Shown piece by piece: positions 1 to 7,401 of a stretch of DNA of 11,615 bases (positions are counted from its first letter, which is position 1; the number at the start of each line of letters is the position of its first letter). The stretch is from positions 1 to 11,615 of the forward strand of contig JAHZBS010000065.1 in the NCBI GenBank assembly GCA_019423265.1. Direction: 5' to 3'. The stretch comes from Clostridiales bacterium (lineage in GTDB: Bacteria > Bacillota_A > Clostridia > Lachnospirales > Bianqueaceae). The notes beneath the pieces are model-generated. The model made no database searches, was not told the DNA's origin, and worked only from the letters and a program-made list of their open reading frames with translations. The position numbers were made by a program, and so were the translations under genes.

Positions 1-133
1 CGCCGAGTCTAGCCGAAACCATACAGGCATAGCCGTGGCCAAGAATATGGTTCGGGTCCTCGCTCCTCCCCCTGTTTCCATCTGTGATGGAATCCCCTTG
101 AAATAAAACAATATCGCCGTTTGCTAAATTCAT
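1..133 (-). CDS. SGNH/GDSL-family hydrolase (probable carbohydrate esterase), N-terminal fragment
   Basis: Only the first 44 codons are in the window; the rest lies beyond the left edge. The translation has the block I signature of SGNH hydrolases, GDSITDGNR, at about residues 13-21. Ser15 is the expected nucleophile. It is followed by a Gly-His-Gly-Tyr stretch of the kind seen in bacterial acetylxylan-esterase and lysophospholipase-L1-like members. Enzymes of this family often remove O-acetyl groups from glycans, but the substrate cannot be read from this fragment. There is no signal peptide, so it is probably cytoplasmic. The ATG at 131-133 is preceded by GGGAGGAAGG, a good ribosome binding site. 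The gene starts 29 bp after the GH95 stop codon, so it is very likely the last visible gene of the same operon. A role in de-acetylating the imported oligosaccharide is inference. Confidence 0.8.
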   Translation of the reverse strand, partial: MNLANGDIVLFQGDSITDGNRGRSEDPNHILGHGYACMVSARLG

Positions 134-162
134 AGCACCCTTCCTCCCTATAGGTCTCTACC

Positions 163-2538
163 TTACGCAAATTCTATTGTATATTGCTGCTCTTTTTCGG
201 TATCAAAGCATAGGAACCGATCCCCCTCAATCCTATACTCCGCATTGGCTCCATCCTCCGTGCAGAGGGACTTGACGCTTCCTTTCAGCAAAATCCGGCA
301 CGGACCGCCGGCCTTGGACTTAATCTCAGCCCGAAGCGCCTTTCCATTTTCCCACGCGCAGGAGACATCAAAGGCGCCTCTCGCCACCAGGCCCCGGAAA
401 CTGCCCGTGTTCCACGCTCTCGGCAGCGCCGGCAGAAGATCGATGTATCCCTCGTGGCTCTGAAGCAACATCTCCGCGATGCCGGCCGTCCCGCCGAAAT
501 TGCCGTCGATCTGGAATGGCGGGTGAGCATCCCACAGATTTGGCATCGTGCCCTTTTGGAGCAAACATTTCAGCAGGGTATAGGCTTTCTCCCGATCCTT
601 TGTCCGCGCCCAGAGGTTCAGACGGTGCGCCATCCCCCAGCCCGTGGAGATATCCCCTCGAAGCACTAAGGTATTCTTCGCCGCCTCCATCCACTCTGGC
701 GTACTGCTGTTGATCAGAGTGCCCGGATACAGCCCCATCAGGTGTGAGACATGCCGGTGATTTTTTTCGCCAATCTCCCCGTAGAACTCTTCCTCCCGGT
801 ATTCCTTGATCTGTCCCGACTTACCGATCTGGACGGGGTCAAGCCGGTCGATCTGCGCTCTCAGCGTATCCGTGGTGGAGTCGGAGATTCCCAGAATATC
901 CGCGGCCTCCAGCGTATCCCGGTGATTCTCCCAGATCAGCTGCTGATCGAATGCACATCCCATCGTAGGATAATACCGTATATATTCGTGATCTTCAAAC
1001 TGCTCCGGCGACGCCGAATAGGTAACCAACCATTTTCCATCGTGGAGCTCTACGGTTTTGGACAAAAATTTTGCCATTCCGGAGAGTGCCGGATACGCCA
1101 CATTCCGCAGGATCTCCTCATCCCGGGTGAAATCATAGTACTCCCAAAATAGCTTCGAAGTGAGGGCCCCCGTAGCCGGCCCGGAGTTGTCCGGTTCATC
1201 CCGGCCGATCCTGGCGGCGGATACGGAATAGGGGTACGCCTCGATCCCGATACACCACCCGGTATCCCCTTCGACATAGTTGTCCGGATACTCTTTCTTG
1301 ATATACGCAGCGGCGTGCTCCTCCGCCGAGGCGACATAGGCTTGATGGTACGCCGCATAGGCTTCGAACGTCTCCGCCAGGTTGGTGGAAAAGGCCGGCC
1401 AGTAATTCATCTGCACATTGATATTGTGCCAGTAGCCGCAGGTAAACGGCGGCTTGCGGTACCGGTTCCAAACCCCCTGAAGCGTCGCGGGGAGGGTTCC
1501 CTTCCGGGATGAACTGATGAGGAGATACCGCCCGTATTGAAAGTAGAGCTCCTCCAGATAGCGGGCTAATTTGCAGCTGTCCTTCTTTTTATCTCGAAAA
1601 TAGGGAATATCCTCATACCGCCGGTAGTCTCGCTGATACTCGTACAGCAGCCGGTCTGTCGGAATGTCGCTCTCCTCTCCGCCGAAGTCCACCTCCACCC
1701 GTCCGAATAGGGCCTGGTAATCCGCCTCATGCCTTTGGTACAGTTCCGCATAGGTCTTTTCGCACGCCTCATCGAGAATCCTCGTAACCTCATCATGGGG
1801 ATGGGGATAGACGGCTAGCTTTTTTAGCCTGTCCGGCTCGGTGAAGACCCGGCTTTCCAGATGGTAGTTGGTGCCGATGGCGACGATGATTACGGCCTCG
1901 TCGGCGTTTTCCACCGTGATCATGCCATTTTTATTTGCCATCGTTCCGCCGGTGGGTATGACCTTGATCTGCCCTTCAAATTGGATGTTGTAGTACTGCA
2001 TGCTCCCTTCCAGGATGATCCGGTCCCCCGCCGAGTACACCGTGCCATCCTTTCCGCCGTGATCCCCGGCTCGATTCTGATAGGCACAGAGAAAAGGTAT
2101 CTCGGCGTGTACGCCAAAAGTCAATGTCCCTTTGCGGGATGCCGCCATCCTCGTCACAAAAACCCGGTCCGGATAGCTCACAAAATGCTCTCGCGTATAG
2201 CGCGAGCCTTCCCAGTCATATTCTGTCTTGGCAACCGCCCGGTTAAGATCCAGCTCCCGCCGGTACGCCTCCGTCTTGTTATGGCCGGCGTCGATATAGA
2301 CCTCGGCAAAATTGTTGAGCCCCGCAAGCTCATAGGGGTTGAAAAGTGAATTTTCCGTAATCTGAAGGCGCTCTGTCATGGTTCGCCCGAACACATTGAC
2401 GCCCATATACCCGTTCCCGATGGGCAGCGACCACTTTTCCCAGCCGTCATCGTCACAGAGGGGCTGTTGTCCGTCGGCTTCAATGTATTCGTTTCCGTAC
2501 GGCGCTTCCCGGTCATACCACAGTGCTAACTTTCTCAT
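163..2538 (-). CDS. Glycoside hydrolase family 95 protein (alpha-L-fucosidase type)
   Basis: A 791-residue protein of normal GH95 length. The N-terminal beta-domain has the family pattern [14 protein letters not shown] (residues 38-51) followed by [11 protein letters not shown]. The (alpha/alpha)6 catalytic domain has [10 protein letters not shown] (371-380), SPE (511-513), HRHVSHL (594-600) and FQIDGNFGG (675-683). By analogy with the Bifidobacterium AfcA enzyme, Asn372 and Asn374 plus Asp678 would form the unusual Asn-assisted base. Glu512 would be the general acid. GH95 enzymes invert and release terminal alpha-1,2-L-fucose; a few act on alpha-L-galactose, which I cannot exclude. There is no signal peptide or anchor, so it should act in the cytoplasm on imported oligosaccharides. 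The start ATG follows AGAGG at suitable spacing. It lies 166 bp downstream of the binding-protein gene, across a hairpin. Confidence 0.9.
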   Translation of the reverse strand: MRKLALWYDREAPYGNEYIEADGQQPLCDDDGWEKWSLPIGNGYMGVNVFGRTMTERLQITENSLFNPYELAGLNNFAEVYIDAGHNKTEAYRRELDLNRAVAKTEYDWEGSRYTREHFVSYPDRVFVTRMAASRKGTLTFGVHAEIPFLCAYQNRAGDHGGKDGTVYSAGDRIILEGSMQYYNIQFEGQIKVIPTGGTMANKNGMITVENADEAVIIVAIGTNYHLESRVFTEPDRLKKLAVYPHPHDEVTRILDEACEKTYAELYQRHEADYQALFGRVEVDFGGEESDIPTDRLLYEYQRDYRRYEDIPYFRDKKKDSCKLARYLEELYFQYGRYLLISSSRKGTLPATLQGVWNRYRKPPFTCGYWHNINVQMNYWPAFSTNLAETFEAYAAYHQAYVASAEEHAAAYIKKEYPDNYVEGDTGWCIGIEAYPYSVSAARIGRDEPDNSGPATGALTSKLFWEYYDFTRDEEILRNVAYPALSGMAKFLSKTVELHDGKWLVTYSASPEQFEDHEYIRYYPTMGCAFDQQLIWENHRDTLEAADILGISDSTTDTLRAQIDRLDPVQIGKSGQIKEYREEEFYGEIGEKNHRHVSHLMGLYPGTLINSSTPEWMEAAKNTLVLRGDISTGWGMAHRLNLWARTKDREKAYTLLKCLLQKGTMPNLWDAHPPFQIDGNFGGTAGIAEMLLQSHEGYIDLLPALPRAWNTGSFRGLVARGAFDVSCAWENGKALRAEIKSKAGGPCRILLKGSVKSLCTEDGANAEYRIEGDRFLCFDTEKEQQYTIEFA

Positions 2539-2595
2539 AGAATGATCCTCTTACATCCATAATATAGTTGTCTTTGAAAATACGGCCAAACGCAG

Positions 2596-2630
2596 GTAAA
2601 GAAACGCTGAAGCTCTCAGCGTTTCTTTAC
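2596..2630 (-). terminator. Perfect 15-bp hairpin between binding-protein and GH95 genes
   Basis: Arms 2596-2610 and 2616-2630 are perfectly complementary around a 5-nt AGCTC loop. The 3' arm on either strand ends in a U-rich TTTCTTTAC but has no clean U-run after it. It sits 75 bp after the binding-protein stop codon and 58 bp before the GH95 start. It could be a leaky terminator or an mRNA 3'-end stabiliser that keeps binding-protein message above that of the enzyme. The structure is seen; the role is inferred. Confidence 0.7.
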
Positions 2631-2704
2631 CAATAGTTGACGCCGTATAGATTAATTCATTGTCGCTTTCAACGTCCAAGGCGCGCAGGCGCCCTAACGG
2701 CAGA

Positions 2705-4351
2705 TTATTCGATTCCGGGGTAGTTCCAGCTTGAAATTCCGTTGTCCTGGAGATACTGGTTGACCTGATTCTGGATCTCCTCCGTCATCTCCGGCATACC
2801 CGCCTGATCGAGCTTGGCGCGCATCTCGTCGAATGTCGCTTTCCAGTCACTGCCGGTATAGCCATACTGCAAGGACTTTGCATACTGACCGGTTACGTCG
2901 TTAAGGTTGATCAGCCTGTCGTCCACATCATTCACATCGCGGTTTACAGAGAAGGACATCATCGGTGAAGAATACACTTTTCCGCTCTTCTCGATCTCAT
3001 AGGCCAGCTCATAATCGTTGGTGGTGTTTCCATCCTCGAGAAGACTGTTGTAGCAGTTTCCGATAACCCACTTATACTGCTGGTAATTGACATTTCCGTC
3101 GTTATCCTTCACGATACTAATCGTGCCGTCTGTGTTCTTGTTGTAGTGCTCGCCTTCAATTCCGTAGCACCACAGCTGATACAGCTCCGCGTTTTTCCAG
3201 AATTCGTTGTAGAACATCATGGCGCGCTCCGGATTTTCCGCTGTAAAGGGGATGCTCACGCCGGTGGCGTCGCCCAGATTCATGTAGTTGTCAAAAGAGA
3301 TGGGAACAACGGTGACATCCAGTCCGCCGTACCGAATCTTCAGGAGCGCTTCCTCTTCCTCGACGCCGCAGTAATAGTTGACCCACCGCGTTACATAGTT
3401 GGTGTTGCCCACAGGGCCATTCCACTCGGTGCTGTCCATGTTTGTGGCGATGTCAGAGCGGATATACCCTTCCTGGAACCATTTGGCCGCATACTCATAC
3501 CACTGATAGAGAAGGCCGCCCTCGGCATACATGTCTGTAACGGTGAAATCGTCGTCGGTCCAGTCGAGATACCACATCCACTCGATCAGCGTGGAGCGGT
3601 GAGGCGCTGTGATACCCTGCGCGTTGAAGACTCCCAGATACAACTTATCGTTGGCCTTCAGGGCTGCCAGGTATTCCTCCATCTTGTCAAGGATCACTTT
3701 GGCCGTCTCCGGCGTAGATTTCTTCGCATACTCATGATACGCATCTCCCAGTTCCTTCGTCCAGGTATCGGGGACATACTGGAGCAGCTCGTTGGGGAAC
3801 GCGATTCCCTCGTTAACGCTGGTTAACCCCTGCCATGTGGGGATGAAGTACAATTTGCCGTCTGTGCTGTGGTTCTTAATGGCATCCTCGCCGAGGAAGT
3901 CGGCGATGTCCTGGCCATATTCGGCCAGCAGGTCGTCCAGGGCGATCACGTTTCCTTTTTTGGCATCCTCCGGATCCCTTGTGGTCCAGGCGAGATCCAC
4001 GACCTCCTGGCTGGCGAGCATCTGTGCCCAACGGGTCTGGTAGTCATCGTTGCTGATCTGTGTAAACTTGACCGTCGTATTAGGCAGGACTTTGGCCAGT
4101 TCTTCGTTGAATTTCTCGTATACCTTGTCGGTATCCTGATATGTTGCGCCATATCCAGACCATACTTTGAGAGTTACAGGTTTCAGTTCCTCGGCGCCAG
4201 AGCTGTCATTGCCACTCTCACTGCCGCTGTTATTCGCCGGCGTGGAACTGTTGCCACCCGAAGCGCTGGAATTTCCGTCGTCCTTTTTACAGCCGGCGAA
4301 GCATCCAACGACCATCAGCATGGCGAGCAATAAGGATATTGCCTTTTTCAT
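2705..4351 (-). CDS. ABC transporter extracellular solute-binding lipoprotein (LplA/YtcQ-type)
   Basis: A 548-residue protein beginning with a lipoprotein signal peptide: MKK, a hydrophobic stretch to about residue 16, then FAGC with Cys21 as the likely lipidated residue. VVGC at 14-17 is a second possible lipobox. A Ser/Gly/Asn-rich linker runs to about residue 58, and then a family-1-type binding fold starts with VTLKVWSGYG. The size of about 550 residues and the neighbouring LplB/LplC-type permeases place it with the large oligosaccharide-binding proteins rather than the roughly 420-residue MalE type. It would capture the oligosaccharide outside the membrane. The reading frame is open for 55 more codons upstream, but that part overlaps the end of the permease gene. 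The ATG at 4351 has AGGAGGAG 9 nt ahead and a proper signal peptide, so I chose it. Confidence 0.92.
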   Translation of the reverse strand: MKKAISLLLAMLMVVGCFAGCKKDDGNSSASGGNSSTPANNSGSESGNDSSGAEELKPVTLKVWSGYGATYQDTDKVYEKFNEELAKVLPNTTVKFTQISNDDYQTRWAQMLASQEVVDLAWTTRDPEDAKKGNVIALDDLLAEYGQDIADFLGEDAIKNHSTDGKLYFIPTWQGLTSVNEGIAFPNELLQYVPDTWTKELGDAYHEYAKKSTPETAKVILDKMEEYLAALKANDKLYLGVFNAQGITAPHRSTLIEWMWYLDWTDDDFTVTDMYAEGGLLYQWYEYAAKWFQEGYIRSDIATNMDSTEWNGPVGNTNYVTRWVNYYCGVEEEEALLKIRYGGLDVTVVPISFDNYMNLGDATGVSIPFTAENPERAMMFYNEFWKNAELYQLWCYGIEGEHYNKNTDGTISIVKDNDGNVNYQQYKWVIGNCYNSLLEDGNTTNDYELAYEIEKSGKVYSSPMMSFSVNRDVNDVDDRLINLNDVTGQYAKSLQYGYTGSDWKATFDEMRAKLDQAGMPEMTEEIQNQVNQYLQDNGISSWNYPGIE

Positions 4352-4387
4352 ATTATGTCTCCTCCTACTTCTAAAAATAGTATTTAT

Positions 4388-4410
4388 CATATCATCCGTC
4401 GGATGATGTG
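4388..4410 (-). other. Hairpin in the leader of the binding-protein gene
   Basis: A 9-bp stem (4388-4396 with 4402-4410, one G-U pair) closes a 5-nt loop. The core ATCATCCG-T-CGGATGAT is also a near-perfect DNA palindrome. It lies in the 71-bp gap between the second permease and the binding-protein gene, without a U-run, so it is not a normal terminator. A 5' processing or stability hairpin or an operator are both possible. Confidence 0.5.
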
Positions 4411-4422
4411 ACCGGTGGGGTA

Positions 4423-5346
4423 TTACTCCTTCACGGACCCGACGACCATTCCCTTTGAAAAATACTTCTGGAAGAACGGGAAGATACAGATCATCGGCCC
4501 GGCGGCAACGACACACATGGCGAACTTCAGCGACTCTGTCGGCGCCGCCTTCTTCAAGATATCGTCCTGGACAATAGGCGAGAGATTGCTCTGCCCGGTC
4601 TGCAGGGATTTGAGAAACTCGGTTTCATTGAGGATCCGGTTCAGCAGGTACTGCAGCGTGTACAGCTTACTGTCCCGAATGTAGACCAGGGCCGTCTGAT
4701 AGTTGTTCCAGCCCCCCACGAAGCCCTGAAAACCGAGTGTGGCAACGATTGGAGTGGACAGCGGGATTACGATGCGAAAGAATATATACAATTCCTTCGC
4801 CCCGTCCAGCTTGGCAGCCTCAAACAGCGACTCCGGAATGCTCCGGAAGAAGGTGCGGAACATAAAGACGCCGTAGCCGCCGGCACACATAGACGGCAAA
4901 ATGTAAATCCAGATCGTATTGTTGAGGTGATAGTATCTTGAATAAATGATATATGTGGGTATCATGCTCCCGCCAAAGAGCATGCTCAGCAGATAAGACG
5001 CGACAAAAATCTTTTTAAACCGGAAATTGCTCCTCGACAGAGGATAGGCGGACAGGCTCGTCACGGTAAGCGACAGCAGCGTCGCTGCAGCGGCCGTTAT
5101 AAACGTGACGACGTAGGCGCGGACAATCGTGGTAGGACTGTGGAAAATCATGCGATACGCAGCCGTGGAAAACTCAACGGGCCATATATGGAATCCCGCC
5201 GTGAGGATCGCATCCTCACTGGTAAACGAAGTTGCAATGACCAACAGCATTGGCAGTATATAACACAGCGATAATAAGATGAAGAAAGTGTGCAGCAACA
5301 CTGTCGACAGCCGGACCTTTCTTCTTTTAACAGCTATAGCGCTCAT
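4423..5346 (-). CDS. ABC transporter permease 2 (LplC/YtcP-type, carbohydrate)
   Basis: A 307-residue inner-membrane protein with about six transmembrane helices. The first helix covers residues 17-40 (TVLLHTFFILLSLCYILPML). The cytoplasmic EAA loop that contacts the ATPase is at about 175-195 and contains EAAKLDGA followed by RIVIP. The C-terminal end FQKYFSKGMVVGSVKE is typical of the YtcP/LplC branch. It forms the channel with permease 1. The reading frame stays open 41 codons upstream into the permease 1 gene, but the ATG at 5346 is preceded by AGGGGGAG that overlaps the permease 1 stop codon and gives a normal N-terminus. The stop-to-start gap is 13 bp, so the two are almost certainly translated together. 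Confidence 0.93.
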   Translation of the reverse strand: MSAIAVKRRKVRLSTVLLHTFFILLSLCYILPMLLVIATSFTSEDAILTAGFHIWPVEFSTAAYRMIFHSPTTIVRAYVVTFITAAAATLLSLTVTSLSAYPLSRSNFRFKKIFVASYLLSMLFGGSMIPTYIIYSRYYHLNNTIWIYILPSMCAGGYGVFMFRTFFRSIPESLFEAAKLDGAKELYIFFRIVIPLSTPIVATLGFQGFVGGWNNYQTALVYIRDSKLYTLQYLLNRILNETEFLKSLQTGQSNLSPIVQDDILKKAAPTESLKFAMCVVAAGPMICIFPFFQKYFSKGMVVGSVKE

Positions 5347-5359
5347 GACAGACTCCCCC

Positions 5360-6322
5360 TTAAAACAACGAATTCTCCGGCGAAATTTTCTTGACGATGA
5401 GATTTGAACCCACGATGAGGATCGTGCTGCAAATCGACTGCATGAACCCCACCGCCGAACCCTTTGCATAGTTGCCTTCCTTCAGGGCTCGGAAAAGGTA
5501 TGTCGGCAAGATATCCGTAACAGGGTAGAGAGTCTGGACATCGCGGGGAATTAAGTAGAACAAGTCGAAGCTGCCGCCGATCAGCCCCGGCGAGCCAAGG
5601 ATCAACATAAGACAGAAGATAGGAACAAGATGGGGCAGCGATATGTACCGAGTTTGCTGCCAGTGGCTCGCCCCGTCAATCTGCGCCGCCTCAAAGAGCG
5701 TGGTGTCGATCCCCATCAGCGCTGCAAAATACAGCATACTCCCCATCCCGATCCCCAGCCAGACATTGACGATGGTCAGGATCAGCGGCCATGCGGGCAC
5801 TACGGTATAGATGTCGATACTGCCCATTCCAAAGAAATTCCGGATATCGTTGAGAACTCCGAATCTCGGACTCAGGATGGCATAGGTGATAAAGCTTACG
5901 ACAACCATGGACATGAAGTTCGGAAAACACATGACCGTCTGGTACAGCTTCAGGGCCGACCTCTTTTTCACATCAAAGAGAAGCAGCGCAATGATAATGT
6001 TGCAGATGGGGCCGATGAACAAAAACCAAAACCCGTATATGACTGTGTTTCGCATAACCCGCCCCAGAGATATGGACTTAAAGATCCATGTAAAATTCTT
6101 CAGCCCACACCATTCGCTTCCCCACACCCCCAATTTGTAATCGTAATCCTTGAATGGCATGAGAATGGATGCCCCCGTGGGAATATAGTAGAACAAAATC
6201 TGTCCAATCAAACCTGGAATGCAAAGCAAAAGCAGTTCTCTGCTGGAAAAATCCTTAAAAATGCTTTTCCGTTTGGGCTTCACTGCGGTTTTGGACTTTT
6301 GCAATTTACCTAATTGCGCCAT
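5360..6322 (-). CDS. ABC transporter permease 1 (LplB/YteP-type, carbohydrate)
   Basis: A 320-residue membrane protein and the first gene of the operon. A basic N-terminus (KPKRKS) leads into RELLLLCIPGLIGQILFYYIP at about 28-48, then FKDY, a pattern typical of LplB/YteP permeases. The EAA loop is at about 210-230 (FEAAQIDGASHW ending in SLP). About six helices are visible. Its partners are permease 2 and the binding lipoprotein downstream. No nucleotide-binding subunit is encoded nearby, as is common for this subgroup, which shares an MsmX-type ATPase. The ATG follows AGGTGGAG at 6 nt spacing. A promoter candidate lies about 35 bp upstream. Confidence 0.93.
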   Translation of the reverse strand: MAQLGKLQKSKTAVKPKRKSIFKDFSSRELLLLCIPGLIGQILFYYIPTGASILMPFKDYDYKLGVWGSEWCGLKNFTWIFKSISLGRVMRNTVIYGFWFLFIGPICNIIIALLLFDVKKRSALKLYQTVMCFPNFMSMVVVSFITYAILSPRFGVLNDIRNFFGMGSIDIYTVVPAWPLILTIVNVWLGIGMGSMLYFAALMGIDTTLFEAAQIDGASHWQQTRYISLPHLVPIFCLMLILGSPGLIGGSFDLFYLIPRDVQTLYPVTDILPTYLFRALKEGNYAKGSAVGFMQSICSTILIVGSNLIVKKISPENSLF

Positions 6323-6357
6323 ATCATCTCCACCTTTTACTCGAAACTTTACTTAAC

Positions 6358-6386
6358 ATTTTAACCTGTTTTTCTTTTCTTTGAAA
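6358..6386 (-). promoter_or_regulatory. Candidate promoter of the transporter-GH95 operon
   Basis: On the minus strand, TAAAAT (6358-6363, five of six matches to the -10 consensus) lies 17 bp from TTTCAA (6381-6386, only three of six matches to the -35). It would give a leader of about 30 nt that contains the permease 1 ribosome binding site. The poor -35 suggests an activator-dependent promoter. A competing candidate is TTGTGA with TATACC 17 bp further on, around 6471-6499. Confidence 0.4.
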
Positions 6387-6395
6387 CCAAAATTG

Positions 6396-6426
6396 TTGCC
6401 ATTTTTGGATAAAATCTTGCCATTTT
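6396..6426 (-). promoter_or_regulatory. 10-bp direct repeat at 21-bp spacing upstream of the operon promoter
   Basis: Read on the minus strand, AAAATGGCAA occurs at 6417-6426 and again at 6396-6405, 21 bp apart, that is two helical turns. The pair ends 9 bp upstream of the weak -35 hexamer. This geometry is typical of AraC-family activators bound as a head-to-tail dimer. No AraC-type gene is in the window. Confidence 0.4.
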
Positions 6427-6568
6427 GTAAACATACGATATCAAACTCCCCAAACGAACAGGAAGTATTTGGTATATTATTATGCTATGTCTATCACAAA
6501 ATTACAAAAATCCGCAAAAATAATTCCCTGATGAAATCTACATCGTTCATTATTAGATTTCTCCAATT

Positions 6569-6598
6569 AAAAAAGGCAACTATTTATGGATAATTGCC
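6569..6598 (-). terminator. Rho-independent terminator, second of a tandem pair
   Basis: On the minus strand a 9-bp stem (GGCAATTAT with ATAGTTGCC, one G-U pair) and a CCATAA loop are followed directly by six T residues (6574-6569). With the hairpin at 6616-6649 it ends transcription arriving from the upstream genes. The 408 bp between 6322 and 6731 hold these two terminators, the direct repeat and the promoter candidate. I see no gene there. Confidence 0.65.
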
Positions 6599-6615
6599 CG
6601 TACTTAAAAATCAGC

Positions 6616-6649
6616 AAAAAAAGACAATCGTGATCCGTCAACTGTCTTT
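6616..6649 (-). terminator. Rho-independent terminator, first of a tandem pair
   Basis: On the minus strand AAAGACA pairs with TGTCTTT. Four more inner pairs, two of them G-U, extend the stem, and it is followed by a run of five further T residues (6620-6616). It lies about 80 bp after the stop codon of the unrecognised membrane-protein gene and would end its transcript. Confidence 0.65.
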
Positions 6650-6730
6650 CATGCGTCCGTATTCATATAGATAAAAATGCCATATAATATTGTAGTCATT
6701 CGAGCTTGTCCCTCATGACCGCAGGCAGGG

Positions 6731-7315
6731 TCAAACCGAATGGCAACCTCCCGGTTCTTCTGCGGCTGGAACATATTCGATTTTCATGGACAGGTACGAA
6801 AGATACCGCCTGCGCTTGAACCGCAGGGCACGGTTTTGAAATGCGCTGACGTCGACCGCCTCCCACAGAAAGACCCATGCGGCGATATCAATGACCTCCG
6901 CCCCGATCACGCTGCTGGTCCGGCATTCCAGCCAGATCTTCAGTGCGAGAACGAGAATCCCCGCCATTGTCAAAAGCAGCACGATAATATTATTGCGTTT
7001 CAATTCCCGACCATTGGCGATCTGTATCCCGGAATAGTATTCTTTGACCGCCGCCTGATAGAGCACCTGCTCCTGTTCGTCAATACAGTTGCTATGAATC
7101 CTCAATGTCAGCGGTTCCGTCACTGGAACCGCATTTGTGATATGTTCAATAAACTCCGCCACATCCCCGCTGATGACCGGCGTATTATTTTCGGAAAAGG
7201 TAGATAGAAAGCTGCTGTCATCATTTACGGTCATATTGACGATGACGCGACCCTCGTCGTCGCGTTCAAACCGCCGGTTCAATTTCTCTGTGCGTTCATT
7301 TTTTCTCTTCCTCAC
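6731..7315 (-). CDS. Unrecognised two-helix membrane protein
   Basis: I do not recognise a characterised family. With the GTG start chosen here it is 194 residues. It has a basic N-terminus, then a soluble part to about residue 105 that is rich in Asp and Asn and contains VNMTVNDDSSFLS and LTLRIHSNCID. Two hydrophobic helices follow (about 108-128 and 135-158, the second with AAWVFLWEAVDV), and then a strongly basic stretch RFKRRRYLSYLSMKIEY. The frame remains open to an ATG at 7477, but that would overlap the end of lacI and read through its terminator. The GTG at 7315 has GGGAGG about 13 nt upstream, a rather long spacing, so the start is uncertain. The next in-frame ATG is 27 codons further in and would cut into the soluble part. 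No separate promoter is evident, so it may depend on read-through from lacI. Confidence 0.65.
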   Translation of the reverse strand: MRKRKNERTEKLNRRFERDDEGRVIVNMTVNDDSSFLSTFSENNTPVISGDVAEFIEHITNAVPVTEPLTLRIHSNCIDEQEQVLYQAAVKEYYSGIQIANGRELKRNNIIVLLLTMAGILVLALKIWLECRTSSVIGAEVIDIAAWVFLWEAVDVSAFQNRALRFKRRRYLSYLSMKIEYVPAAEEPGGCHSV

Positions 7316-7358
7316 GCTTGATCCCTGTCCTCCCTTTTCTGTCCCGCAACCATCAAAT

Positions 7359-7393
7359 AAAAAACGCGCGGAGGCATTTGAACCGCCTCCGCG
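7359..7393 (-). terminator. Rho-independent terminator of the lacI-type gene
   Basis: On the minus strand a perfect GC-rich 9-bp stem (CGCGGAGGC with GCCTCCGCG) and a 9-nt loop are followed by CG and six T residues. It begins 8 bp after the regulator's stop codon and separates it from the membrane-protein gene downstream. Confidence 0.85.
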
Positions 7394-7401
7394 TTTACCT
7401 T

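Noticed and set aside
3146..3826. 226-residue plus-strand frame opposite the binding-protein gene
   Set aside because: It is a shadow of the binding-protein codons, with no ribosome binding site or family match. The same holds for the long antisense frames at 751-1152, 1861-2349 and 5630-6313.
4352..4516. Extension of the binding-protein frame 55 codons upstream
   Set aside because: It overlaps the end of the permease 2 gene and would bury the lipoprotein signal peptide inside the protein; the internal ATG has a strong AGGAGG site.
5347..5469. Extension of the permease 2 frame 41 codons upstream
   Set aside because: It lies inside the permease 1 gene, is Arg/Ser-rich and is unlike any permease N-terminus; the ATG at 5346 has a good ribosome binding site.
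6381..6593. 70-residue plus-strand frame in the AT-rich spacer
   Set aside because: Low-complexity Lys/Asn/Ile composition typical of AT-rich DNA, no ribosome binding site, and it overlaps the promoter repeat and a terminator.
7312..7353. 13-residue open frame ending in a GTGA overlap with the GTG start of the membrane-protein gene
   Set aside because: It looked like a leader peptide for translational coupling, but its ATG lies just after the lacI terminator T-run and has no ribosome binding site.
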